64,000 bases of DNA from Arabidopsis thaliana (Eukaryota > Streptophyta > Magnoliopsida > Brassicales > Brassicaceae), in NCBI RefSeq assembly GCF_000001735.4, contig NC_003070.9:558001-622000 (forward strand), read 5' to 3'. The translations under genes and the position numbers were made by a program. This document shows positions 24,332-34,299 of this stretch, piece by piece (position 1 is the first letter of the stretch; each line of letters begins with the position of its first letter). The notes under the pieces are model-generated. The model saw only the letters and a program-made list of their open reading frames with translations. It searched no databases and was not told where the DNA came from.

Positions 24332-24990
24332 ATGGAAACAATAAATAAGAATGGTGATCAATTACCAACTAAAGAAAATCATTGTGATCAATTAGAGATA
24401 GAGCAAATAAACAACACGAGCATGAAGAAGAAAAAGTCATCACGTGGGATGCACATGTTCTCCGTCGTCATGTTCATGCTTCGTCGCCGCCGGGGAGAAA
24501 ACCCTTCAACACCAGGTTCTGGCGGCGAGTCGTTAAGTCCGTACGTAAACTCCGTTTCGAAATTACGATAATGCCATCGTCAACTTTTACTAACACAATT
24601 GTTCTCCCTCCGGCTCCTCCTCCTCTGCCAGCGACAGAAATGGGAGGAGACGATGGTGATAATGATAATGAAGATGATGATGATTCCGAGGGTCGTTTAT
24701 CAGAGACTATGGAGGTTTTCACGGCGGCTTCATCTTCATCATCATCAGGAATCTCGGGATATGGATCAGCCATGTCCTTATATGATGATGATATTGATGA
24801 GGAAGAAGATGAATGTTATAGTGATGTGGAAGGAGGAGACGATATGATTGATGAGAAAGCTGAGGTTCTATGCAATAATGAAGATGCAAAATCAGGTTTA
24901 CACTGATCGTTGCAAAGCCAAAGGGATATATAGTGATGCATTAATGATCTTATTAATTATGGTTCGTATCATCTATCAAGTTTACGTCAT
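24332..24990 (+). pseudogene. Broken DUF761-like (cotton-fibre-protein-like) gene
   Basis: Three overlapping frames look like consecutive parts of one gene. 24332-24570 gives METINKNGDQLPTKENHCDQ and a basic MKKKKSSRG segment. A second frame running into MPSSTFTNTIVLPP (24571) is preceded by RFWRRVVKSVRKLRFEITI without an ATG of its own, then has an acidic/Ser-rich middle ending EGGDDMIDEKAE. In the third frame, around 24863-24900, RFYAIMKMQNQ follows. In DUF761 proteins the C-terminus normally reads GDxMIDxKAEEFIxxFYxxMRLQ, so this locus seems to have lost a few bases between KAE and RFY. The likely state is a recently disrupted gene. Alternatively the 111-codon middle frame is expressed on its own. 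The family call is from memory of the C-terminal motif. Confidence 0.45.
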
Positions 24991-25363
24991 CATCATTCAG
25001 GTTTTAATTTCTTGGTCATTTTTGGTTTTTGTATTATAATTTAATTTAATTCCTTTTAACTTTTTCTTCATTTTTGTTTCTGTAATTAGTGAGTGTATTT
25101 GAATTCATTAATGAGAAAATAGGAGAATGAAGTATATCTACTAAATTCTATTTGTGTTTGTGGGGAATGTTAAATTTGGTTTGCAGATTAAAGATCTCGT
25201 TAAATATTTTATGTTCAATGTTTTCAATCGGAAATTGGTCATATTAATAGCACATTTGACCAATTCATTGAATCGAGTTCTTTTCGAAAATTGAAGACTT
25301 TGATAATACCAACCGTTTATATTATGCATGGACATATGCGTAAGTGAAAAATCATACTGAGCG
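24991..25363. other. Intergenic, AT-rich
   Basis: Spacer between the DUF761-like remnant and the exonuclease-like ORF. I see nothing recognisable in it. Confidence 0.5.
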
Positions 25364-26179
25364 ATGGTAACAATTACACAGTTGATTCCATTTCGTGAAA
25401 AACTCATAGAAACAACGGTGACAAATGAAGTTTCCATAGCCAAGAATTGGATCCTCGCCATACGATTAACCTACCGAGATGAACCAACGGTGATCATCTC
25501 TCTAAACTCCAAGACCAATCCTCAAGATGATGCAAAAATCTCGACTCTTCAACTATGCATCAAAACCAAATGCCTCATACTCCAACTACTTCATATGAAA
25601 CAAAATACCAATCTCGGCGAATGCCTTAGTGATCTATTTCGTGATGAGAGGTTTGTTTTTGTAGGAATAGGTATTGCTAAAACTGTCGCTAAGCTCGGTG
25701 GGCTAGTTAGAGTAGTGGTTAAGAAAGTTGACGTTCGTGATCTGGTAAAGGTAAATTTTCCATTTAGTTATGGTGAGAGGTCAAGGGTTAGCTTGAAGGG
25801 TATGGCTTGTGAGTTGTTGGGATTTGGTTCGTGGAAACCGAAGAGGGAGATTTGTCCGAGAGACTTGGCTAATGAAGTTCTTGATGTAGAGGTGGTTAAG
25901 TTCTTGTCCGTTGATGCTTATGTTTGTCATGAAATAGCGTTTAAGATGCTTAAATACCAGGCCCAATTTATTGTAATCAGATTCATAAAACATTACTTTA
26001 CTGAGCAAACGTTGGGCCGATATTGGGCTAATTTATATAATAAAGCCTCTTTATTAAAGTCAAAAGACAGGTCAGCATTAGTAATCACTATATTACTAAA
26101 ATCGCGCTATACCTTTTGTAGACGTTGCGATTTCAAATTCAAAAGTTGTGGCAATATCGTGATTAATACTAAAGCCTAA
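25364..26179 (+). CDS. Degenerate WRN-type 3'-5' exonuclease-like ORF
   Basis: A continuous intronless 271-codon frame. ISTLQLCIKTKCLILQLLH, then FVFVGIGIAKTVAKLGG and VDVRDLVKVNF... SLKGMACELLG match the order of motifs in the plant DEDDy exonuclease family related to the WRN exonuclease (RNase H-like superfamily). VDAYVCHEIAFKML is the expected last helix. In active members the first motif reads roughly VVGLDVEW; here the corresponding stretch is VIISLNSKT, so both acidic metal ligands appear replaced. About 60 extra residues after the domain (GRYWANLYNKAS... CRRCDFKFKSC) have no family counterpart I know. It may be an inactive paralogue or a pseudogene that has kept its frame. I cannot tell whether it is transcribed. 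Confidence 0.5.
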   Translation: MVTITQLIPFREKLIETTVTNEVSIAKNWILAIRLTYRDEPTVIISLNSKTNPQDDAKISTLQLCIKTKCLILQLLHMKQNTNLGECLSDLFRDERFVFVGIGIAKTVAKLGGLVRVVVKKVDVRDLVKVNFPFSYGERSRVSLKGMACELLGFGSWKPKREICPRDLANEVLDVEVVKFLSVDAYVCHEIAFKMLKYQAQFIVIRFIKHYFTEQTLGRYWANLYNKASLLKSKDRSALVITILLKSRYTFCRRCDFKFKSCGNIVINTKA

Positions 26180-26396
26180 GCCCAATATCGTCTTTTACCC
26201 GTAGCCTCCTCGAATCCCGACGTCACGTTGTATAAATTATATCGCATCACTCCAAAACCCTGATTCTCCTGCTCCTTCGTCTTCTTCATCTTCCTCTGAG
26301 AAATCAAAAACTCGATCGATCAATTCGTTGTTCGTCTACATCGATTCCTTCAGAACCTAGTGATCCTCTGTTTTGGTTGATTCGATTAAGCTAACC

Positions 26397-29036
26397 ATGT
26401 CTTACAAACCAAGCGCGAAGACTGAGGTTCGCCGGAACAGGTATAAAGTATCTGTGGACGCCGATGAAGGTCGCCGGAGACGGGAGGATAACATGGTGGA
26501 GATCCGGAAGAACAAGAGAGAGGAGAACTTGCAGAAGAAGCGGCGTGAAGGTTTTAATCCTTCCATGGCGTCACAGCCAGGGCAGGATTTCTCCTCGTCT
26601 CTCCCTACGGAAACGAGAGTACGTTCTTCGTGTTCTATATCTAATTGATTGTGTTTCTCTCGTTTATGTTTGGTACCGAATTTAGATTGAGAACTAGTTA
26701 GGGTATCTCGGTGAATTAGAATGAAATTGAAAGCTTCTGATCTAGTTACCTAGATAAATAATTGGATCAGGAGTACTGAATTTTGGGGTTTACTGAACCC
26801 TAATTTCAGAATCTGCATTGCTTGAGGTTAGATAATAAGTTGCCCTGATTCAATTGCAGTTGGAGAATATACAACAGATGATTGCTGGAGTAATGTCAGA
26901 GGATAGAGACTTACAATTGGAGGCGACGGCTAGCTTCAGGAGATTGCTTTCAATTGGTACGTGATTTATAAATCTCTTAACATGGCGTTTAGGGTTTGAT
27001 TGTTTTGTGGGTTTTAGTTTTTGCTTATTGTGGTTGGTTGAATTTTTTGTAGAGCGAAATCCTCCAATCAATGAAGTTGTTCAATCTGGTGTTGTTCCTC
27101 ACATTGTGCAATTTCTTTCCAGGGATGACTTCACTCAACTTCAGGTGAGCTTGCCTTTCTTATATCTAAGTGTAGCTTGGTGCTTTGATTCATATGCTGA
27201 TGGCTTTTGCTGTTTGCTTTGCTTGTATAACTATAGTTTGAGGCAGCTTGGGCGCTTACCAATATCGCTTCAGGGACATCTGAGAACACTAGGGTCATTA
27301 TTGATAGTGGTGCTGTCCCTTTATTCGTCAAACTTCTTAGTTCTGCAAGTGAGGAAGTTCGAGAACAGGTATCAATTTAGATTCAATATCAATTTTCTTT
27401 CTATTGTTCTGGCAAAGAAACTCTTAGATCAAATTGCTGATGACTCGATTCCGACTGTTTTAACATCCTGATTTCTATGTTTTTTTCCCCTGATTATAGG
27501 CTGTATGGGCATTGGGAAACGTTGCTGGTGACTCGCCAAAATGTCGTGATCATGTCCTAAGTTGTGAGGCTATGATGTCTCTTCTGGCTCAATTCCATGA
27601 GCATTCAAAGCTCTCCATGCTGAGGAATGCTACATGGACATTATCAAATTTCTGCAGAGGGAAGCCGCAGCCTGCATTTGAACAGGTTTCCTTGCATATA
27701 AGATATATAAACCAATTTGAAGTGTTTTTTCTCAACTGTTTATTAATATGAGAATGTGTCATTGCATTTGTTGAGCAGACAAAAGCAGCTTTACCAGCTC
27801 TTGAGCGCCTTCTGCATTCAACCGACGAAGAAGTTCTCACAGATGCATCCTGGGCTCTCTCATATCTCTCTGATGGTACAAACGAGAAAATACAAACTGT
27901 TATCGACGCTGGTGTCATCCCTCGCCTTGTTCAGCTCTTGGCGTAAGTAATTTTCTTTTAGCTACCAATTCTATATCATTCACATATATCTTGACCTGAT
28001 CTCGTTATCTGTGTCTTCTTAGTCATCCATCGCCCTCAGTTCTGATTCCAGCTCTCCGTACAATTGGTAACATTGTAACCGGAGATGATATTCAGACTCA
28101 GGTAGTCTATTATCCGTAACTGTCTGCCTTTTATATCTCCTATAGTTTTGATGTTTACTTAAGTAAATCATCTCTGTTTTCTCCATAACAGGCGGTTATT
28201 AGCAGTCAAGCGCTTCCTGGTCTGTTAAACCTTTTGAAGAACACATACAAGAAGAGTATCAAGAAGGAAGCTTGCTGGACTATCTCTAACATTACAGCTG
28301 GGAACACAAGTCAAATTCAAGTGAGTTATATACATTATTAACAAATAACAATGTTCAAAAACCAATATCTTTTCTTATAATTTAAAACCAGAAGTCGTAT
28401 ATACATTTGGATTTAACATCGATAAATTTGTTGTGCAGGAAGTGTTTCAGGCAGGCATTATTCGGCCTCTGATTAACCTGCTTGAGATCGGTGAATTCGA
28501 AATTAAGAAAGAAGCTGTTTGGGCAATCTCTAATGCAACTTCTGGTGGCAATCATGACCAAATCAAGTACAACAAATCTCATTGTTTCTGTCTCTTTTTA
28601 GTTTTTTTTTCAGTGATTCTTGTTATAGAACCTCTTATATCCTTGCAGGTTTCTCGTGAGCCAAGGCTGCATCAGACCCCTGTGTGATCTCCTACCGTGT
28701 CCCGATCCAAGGGTTGTCACAGTGACTTTGGAAGGTCTAGAAAACATTCTCAAAGTAGGTGAAGCCGAGAAGAATCTAGGCAACACAGGAAACGATAATC
28801 TGTACGCGCAGATGATTGAAGACGCAGATGGTTTGGACAAGATTGAGAATCTTCAGAGTCACGATAATAATGAGATTTATGAGAAAGCAGTCAAAATCCT
28901 GGAGTCGTATTGGGCTGCAGATGACGAGGAGGAAGATATTGGCGGTGTGGATGCTCCTGAGAATGTTCAGTCTTCCGGTTTCCAATTCGGAAACCAAAGT
29001 GGTAATGCTCCTACGGGTGGATTCAACTTTGGTTGA
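26397..29036 (+). CDS. IMPA6: Importin alpha isoform 6
   Basis: Nuclear import adaptor that binds classical NLS cargo and importin beta. Ten exons: 26397-26618, 26860-26956, 27053-27144, 27237-27368, 27500-27685, 27779-27942, 28023-28101, 28192-28320, 28439-28566 and 28649-29036. They total 538 residues, the length I recall for AT1G02690. The N-terminal IBB domain is highly basic ([30 protein letters not shown], residues about 10-60). ARM repeats follow with the NLS-binding Trp/Asn ladder visible as [45 protein letters not shown] and AVWAISNAT. One repeat lacks the canonical Trp-Asn pair ([12 protein letters not shown]), as is usual. The C-terminus is acidic and ends in an FGN/GGFNFG-rich tail. 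Confidence 0.95.
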
Positions 29037-30366
29037 AGGTTTCTGTAGTATTCTCTCAGTTGCTTGAACTTAAGAACAAAGGTCGCTCGTTGTCTTTTCT
29101 AAAAACAGTTTAGGTTTTTTTTTCTCTTTTTTGGGTCATGTTTTGAGTGAATTTTGTATTTTTAGAAGTTTGGATATTTTGTTCTCTCGCGTTTAAGGCG
29201 GAAATTAAAGTGTTTCACTATCTGCTCTGCTATGTGCTTTTTAAGCTCTCCTGCTAAAAACAATTATGAAATAAATGCGATAAAAATGACTTCTTAAAGC
29301 TTCAAAATTTATGCAGAATCAACATCTACATGTCTTATTTACGCAAAAATCAGTTTAATGTTAATGCGTGACAAAATAAGAAGGAAAATAGACAATCAAA
29401 GTCGCGAATTAAATTGCAAATATTTAGTTAGGTAATGCGTTATAATGCAATTTTAATACGATCACAATAACTATATACTATTTATTTTTTAATGATCAAT
29501 TTATTTTTTAAAGTTAGTATACATAAAAGTTTGCAAATTGTATTTATCTATAAAATATTTTTATTTTATAGTTTATAATTGTTATTAAGTAACGTCCTGC
29601 CAAACTCGTCCCGCCAACTCGTCCCATAAAAAAAACATTTATTTTATTAATGTTAATCTTATTTCTGATATGTTTATGAATTATTGTCTAATTATTTTGT
29701 AATTTTGTAGTAATTATATGCTATCAAATATCTCTGCAGTTTGATGATTATAACTGAATTGTTATAGTCATGGAGAAAAGCAATATCAAAAATGATAATT
29801 TTGTAGTAATTAAATGATATTAATATTTTGGAAGGTTTATTTTAGTAACTAATCGTGTAGTTAATGTGGAGAGATTTAGAGAAGATTGTTAAATATTAAA
29901 TATTTAATTTAAAGATTTTTTTTTAATGATCAAAAACAAACAATAAAATTTAATGGCAGCCATTGTAAATAAATCTCAATTCTATTAATTTATTTTGCAA
30001 AATAATCGTAAAAATGTATATATAGATTAATCCGTGACAAATAATAAATAGTCTGTTTTTATGTTTTTGACAGCAAAATCTTATTTGAGGCTCTGTTGAA
30101 TTTTATTTACCAAGAAGGTAATGCAATTAGCATATTTTTCTTTCTAAAGAAAAGAAAATAATAAAAATTAAGACAGACAAATCTGGAGACACCGATCGAG
30201 CAGCTTCTAACTTTTTCTAGTCATTCTAAATCCGCCACGTCATTAACAACGAGGCATGCCATCAACACGTGTCGACACGAGTCTCTCTAAAAATGGCTAC
30301 TACAAAGTACAAACTTTCTTTAATCAGCGAGGAAACGCAGAAAACAAAAATTGTGTAGAAAGCTAG
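29037..30366. other. Intergenic, strongly AT-rich
   Basis: 1.3 kb of A/T-rich sequence with many short A/T runs. A brief GC-richer patch near 29590-29630 repeats CTCGTCCC. The ACGT elements of the next gene's promoter are at the right end. No coding sequence is supported. Confidence 0.5.
30237..30271. promoter_or_regulatory. ACGT elements in the promoter of the mitochondrial-type unknown gene
   Basis: CCACGTCA (ACGT core at 30237-30240) and ACACGTGT (CACGTG at 30266-30271) lie about 96-130 bp upstream of the ATG at 30367. They are typical ABRE/G-box contexts, so ABA, drought or seed-stage expression would not surprise. This is inferred from sequence only. Confidence 0.5.
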
Positions 30367-31232
30367 ATGATGATGCAATCCCGATTATTAGCGTTTGCTT
30401 CAGCGGCGCGTTCACGTGTTCGACCAATCGCTCAAAGGCGTTTAGCGTTTGGATCATCCACGTCTGGTCGCACAGCTGATCCAGAGATCCATGCCGGTAA
30501 CGATGGAGCCGATCCAGCTATCTATCCGAGAGACCCTGAAGTAATAATTGTTTCTTTTCTCTTGTTTTCAATTTTAGACCATGTTGAAAATAAAGAAAAA
30601 TGTTCTAAAATACACAAAGAAATCAACTTTGTTTAAGTTTTTGGTGATTGCTTGTGTTTCAGGGTATGGATGATGTTGCAAACCCTAAAACGGCGGCGGA
30701 AGAAATCGTAGACGATACTCCCCGACCGAGTTTAGAAGAGCAACCGCTTGTACCGCCGAAATCTCCACGCGCCACTGCGCACAAGCTAGAGAGTACTCCC
30801 GTTGGTCACCCGTCAGAACCTCATTTCCAACAGAAACGAAAAAACTCCACCGCTTCTCCGCCGTCGCTTGATTCCGTGAGCTGTGCTGGTTTAGACGGTT
30901 CACCATGGCCGAGAGACGAAGGAGAAGTGGAAGAGCAAAGGCGAAGAGAAGATGAAACAGAGAGTGACCAAGAGTTTTACAAACACCACAAAGCTTCTCC
31001 GTTATCGGAGATTGAATTCGCCGATACTCGGAAACCTATTACGCAAGCTACCGATGGAACTGCCTACCCAGCCGGGAAAGATGTGATCGGATGGTTACCG
31101 GAGCAGCTAGACACGGCGGAAGAATCTTTGATGAAAGCAACAATGATATTCAAACGCAACGCAGAACGTGGCGATCCTGAAACGTTTCCTCATTCTAGAA
31201 TCTTAAGAGAAATGAGAGGCGAGTGGTTTTAA
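30367..31232 (+). CDS. Unknown protein with a probable mitochondrial presequence
   Basis: Two exons, 30367-30540 and 30663-31232, join as PRDPE|GMDDVANP for 247 residues. I recall the locus as AT1G02700, of unknown function. The N-terminus (MMMQSRLLAFASAARSRVRPIAQRRLAFGSS) is Arg/Ser/Ala-rich without acidic residues, as in a mitochondrial targeting peptide. The middle is hydrophilic, rich in Pro, Glu, Lys and Arg, and probably disordered, with a composition like LEA proteins. The C-terminus (AYPAGKDVIGWLPEQLDTAEESLMKATMIFKRNA... SRILREMRGEWF) looks ordered and is the most family-like part. No enzyme motif is visible. The ACGT elements just upstream are consistent with stress- or seed-linked expression. 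Confidence 0.85.
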
Positions 31233-31553
31233 ACTAAAGACCACAATAAAATGTTAAGAAGTGTCTGAATAAACTTTTGTCAATTAGCTTCATTGAGACA
31301 TTTTGGTTCCTTACGAAAGTGAACAAAGCCTCTTTATGTCCCAAATCTCTAGAAACCCTAAAATCAAAAGAATTTGTTCGTACATTATGGATTACAGTTA
31401 TGGTATGGTCCAAAAAAGGGTTTTGTTCTTGAATCAAAGCTGTAAAATTTAAATGGTATCAGATTCCAAAGTTATTGCTTTTGAAGGTTCTTAAAAAAGT
31501 CAAGTTCTTTAAAAACCATAGACTTTCTTCTTCATTCTTGAACCATTTGATAG
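31233..31553. other. Short intergenic region
   Basis: 321 bp between the unknown mitochondrial-type gene and the proline-rich gene. It serves as terminator and promoter; no further feature is seen. Confidence 0.5.
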
Positions 31554-32045
31554 ATGGCAAATTTTTCTCTCTTCCTCTTAAAAATGGAGTTGTTTCTCTG
31601 TTTCGTCACTCTGTTTTTACTATCACAATCTGTTGTTGCATTGAGTATAACAGAGAAACAAGAGATTGAATGTGCAATGTGTTTAGAGTGTGAGAATCCA
31701 TGTGATCAGCCACCTCCTCCGTCGCCTTCCCCTCCGCCTCCTCCGCCACCACTAGAACTCCTTTGTCCTCCACCGCTACCACCGCCTCCACCCCCCTTAG
31801 AGATTTTCTGTCCGCCACCGCCTTCTCCACCACCTCCTTCTCCTCCTCCTCCTTCACCACCACCACCATGTAACCACTGCCCCTTGCCGCTTCCACCGCC
31901 GTTGCCGCCGGCTTGCAATGAATGTGTTCCGAATAAGCCGAGACCACCGATCATTATCACAGCCGCAGAAGCTTCCCCGACGATTTCTGCTTCCATCAGT
32001 TTAGTTATTGCTCTCGTCTTTCTAGTGTCCTCTCTGTTTCAATAA
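31554..32045 (+). CDS. Small extensin-like, proline-rich, probably GPI-anchored secreted protein
   Basis: An intronless 163-codon ORF. The N-terminus (MELFLCFVTLFLLSQSVVA after an optional MANFSLFLLK) is a strong signal peptide. Met11 at 31584 has the better initiation context (AAAAATGG) and is probably the real start. The mature part has a Cys-containing segment (CAMCLECENPC), then 80 residues of SPPPP/PPPLP blocks typical of Hyp-glycosylated extensins, then paired Cys (CNHCP, ACNECVP). It ends in a small-residue site plus hydrophobic tail (AAEASPTISASISLVIALVFLVSSLFQ) as in GPI attachment signals. Expected location is the cell wall or outer plasma-membrane face. A 96-codon Gly-rich frame on the opposite strand (31996-31706) is the mirror of the proline codons, and I recall it as the annotated AT1G02710. 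The sense ORF is much the better candidate. Confidence 0.75.
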   Translation: MANFSLFLLKMELFLCFVTLFLLSQSVVALSITEKQEIECAMCLECENPCDQPPPPSPSPPPPPPPLELLCPPPLPPPPPPLEIFCPPPPSPPPPSPPPPSPPPPCNHCPLPLPPPLPPACNECVPNKPRPPIIITAAEASPTISASISLVIALVFLVSSLFQ

Positions 32046-33097
32046 TGTTGTAGCGATTGATCTTCAGCTATTTGTTGTCTCTCCGTTATTATTCTTACAT
32101 TCATAAAGAAATTCAATTTCTGGTTCTAGGAAATTATATATGTTTACTCTTCTGTAACCCATTGATCTCTCCTTCAGTAGCAAGGTCTCTAGTATTTATC
32201 AGAATGATATAAAACAATAGTGAGATTATAAAAGTAAACCTTTTAGTTTTCAGTTTTGCTTTATCTCTACGATTTGATTATCTTAACGAATAAATCATGT
32301 GTATAAACGAGTTTTTCTCAATATATGGAGCAAGTAGGATACTCAAATAGCTATAGTTGTGCCATTACTTTGATTTTTACTGTCTTAATCGTATTTTAAG
32401 TGCTAATTACTTTGGTTTGACAAACTATAACAAAAATCGCAAATATCCAAGAAAATCGAAATTTAATTGGTAGTTACTTTGATTTGACAAACTATATTAA
32501 CCACGATGAAGACAGTTGTGCGAACTTGTAACCCGGTGATCAATGAGATATGAGGTATATTGTAGTGATTGATTATTTATGAACTTCTTGAAATCAATGA
32601 CAACTATCTGATAATGTAAATCATGTTCAACGTTCTTAATCTAAGTTTTATTAAGTAACATGAAAAATCGTATGTATGTTAGGAAATTAAGATCCAAAAG
32701 TCAGTTTTTAACTACTAAAATATTTCTAACCATGCATTTTTACAAAAAAATTTAAATAAAAGGTATTGATTTTTTAATTAATGGTAATGGACTTGAGATA
32801 GACACATGACGGATGATTAATGACGGTTATTAAGTGCTGGAAAGTAATCGATAAACCGAAAAAAAAAAAAAAGTAAAAGAAGAAAGTGACAAAAAAGCTT
32901 CTGTTCATGGTTCATATGGTACGTGTTAGATTCTTGAAGCAGAACAATAAGTAAATAATGAAGATTCGATTTGGTCAAGTGTGAGACTGTGCAGTCTTAA
33001 CGACGCCGTATTTAAATGGTCTATGATCTCGCGGGACCTCATTTCCAAGACAAGAATCGTCATTAACTCATTACCGTTCAGTAATCACTTTAATAAT

Positions 33098-33212
33098 TGT
33101 TTGCTGATTAGAGAGAGCCTAATTTATCGTGATTTAAAAAGAGCTTAAAAGTTCTTACTTTTAACGCTAAGATTTGTTTAATCATAATGTTGCTCTCTCT
33201 AATCAGCAAACA
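33098..33212. repeat. Foldback with 21-nt perfect arms
   Basis: TGTTTGCTGATTAGAGAGAGC-type arm at 33098-33118 (one strand) and its exact reverse complement at 33192-33212. Inside the arms pairing continues imperfectly (CTAATTTATCGTGATTTAAA against TTTAATCATAATGTT), leaving a loop of about 35 nt. It could be a small foldback element or a hairpin small-RNA precursor. The sequence alone cannot decide. Confidence 0.7.
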
Positions 33213-33789
33213 CTCGAGTTTGGTAGCTAACGGTAGTTATAGAAAGCATTATTCGACCCCCCAAAAGTAATAATATTATATTTAATCAGCAAAAAGAAGA
33301 TATGTTTAATACTATTATATAGGGTATCATGTTAGATCATTTATCGGGCACGAAATGTGGTCGGTGTTTGGTTAGGTTGGGTCGACGTTTCGGTGAAGCT
33401 TCTTCTATATTATCATCCATTTTCGTTATTATATACTCACTATCCTAAAATTTAAACTGCTTAAACATGCGCCATAAAAAGTAATCTAAACGTGGTTATC
33501 TTTTTTAGAGCACAATACCTAACCAAGTTTTTTTATGTAAGTGACATCTAATAGGAATTCGAATGTAAATACACATTGTACAAAATCTTATGTAAGACTG
33601 ATAAGTAACAGAAAATAACTTGAAATAGAATCATCACCAGCCTCAAATGACGACAATGAAATTTGCTCTTCACAATACATAAATTGATCATCTTTACTTT
33701 CACGTATCAACTTTTGCTTAAATAATCCACATTTAATTATCAAAAAATATATATTTAAAACACACTTTAAAATAATTATATTCAACTAC

Positions 33790-33797
33790 TATAAATA
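33790..33797 (+). promoter_or_regulatory. TATA box of GATL5
   Basis: TATAAATA 325 bp upstream of the GATL5 ATG. It predicts a start site near 33822 and therefore a leader of nearly 300 nt that includes two upstream ATGs. Confidence 0.55.
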
Positions 33798-33987
33798 CAA
33801 ATGTTACACTCCCCTCTCTCTCTCACTTTTATCTGTAGATTTTTTTGCAGTAAAAAAAAGAAAAAACAGAAACATTTTTAACTATTTATCTCTTCTTCTT
33901 CATCTCCTTCGTCCTTGAAGCTTAAACTAGCGCACTCCAGTAAAAGCAGAGGAGAAGAGAAGAGAGACGGCGCAGAGTAGCATTGAC

Positions 33988-34299
33988 ATGCGAAATGTGC
34001 CTCTCAGAATTCTTATCCTACGCCTGTTTCAATTTCTTCTCCACCATGAAAGTTTTCTGATTGCTCTTTCCTCAGAAATTTTGAAGCTTCGTAGTTTCTT
34101 CTGCATTCCTCGCAATGCATTGGATTACGAGATTCTCTGCTTTCTTCTCCGCCGCATTAGCCATGATTCTCCTTTCTCCTTCGCTCCAATCCTTTTCTCC
34201 GGCGGCAGCTATCCGATCATCTCACCCCTACGCCGACGAATTCAAACCCCAACAAAACTCCGATTACTCCTCCTTCAGAGAATCTCCAATGTTCCGTAA
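33988..34299 (+). promoter_or_regulatory. Upstream ORFs in the GATL5 leader
   Basis: ATG at 33988 opens a 103-codon frame that overlaps the GATL5 start out of phase and ends at 34299. A second ATG at 34046, in strong context (CCACCATGA), encodes only MKVF and stops at 34060. If the TATA-predicted start site is right, both are in the mRNA and could reduce or gate GATL5 translation. Confidence 0.45.

Larger units (their letters stand above)
32046..34114. other. Intergenic region and GATL5 promoter/leader
   Basis: 2 kb of AT-rich sequence. It contains a foldback at 33098-33212, a twice-occurring TTACTTTG(A/G)TTTGACAAACTATA motif (about 32408 and 32476), the GATL5 TATA box at 33790 and upstream ORFs in the GATL5 leader. 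No other gene is supported. Confidence 0.5.

Noticed and set aside
29590-29630. CTCGTCCC-repeat patch as a possible transposon terminus
   Set aside because: No matching inverted end or target duplication was found nearby, so a mobile element cannot be supported.
31706-31996. 96-codon glycine-rich ORF on the minus strand
   Set aside because: It is the antisense mirror of proline codons in a plus-strand protein with signal peptide, cysteines and GPI-type tail. Kept only as a question for strand-specific RNA data.
33588-33785. Short minus-strand ORF upstream of GATL5
   Set aside because: 65 codons, AT-biased, no domain, low-complexity Ile/Phe composition expected by chance.
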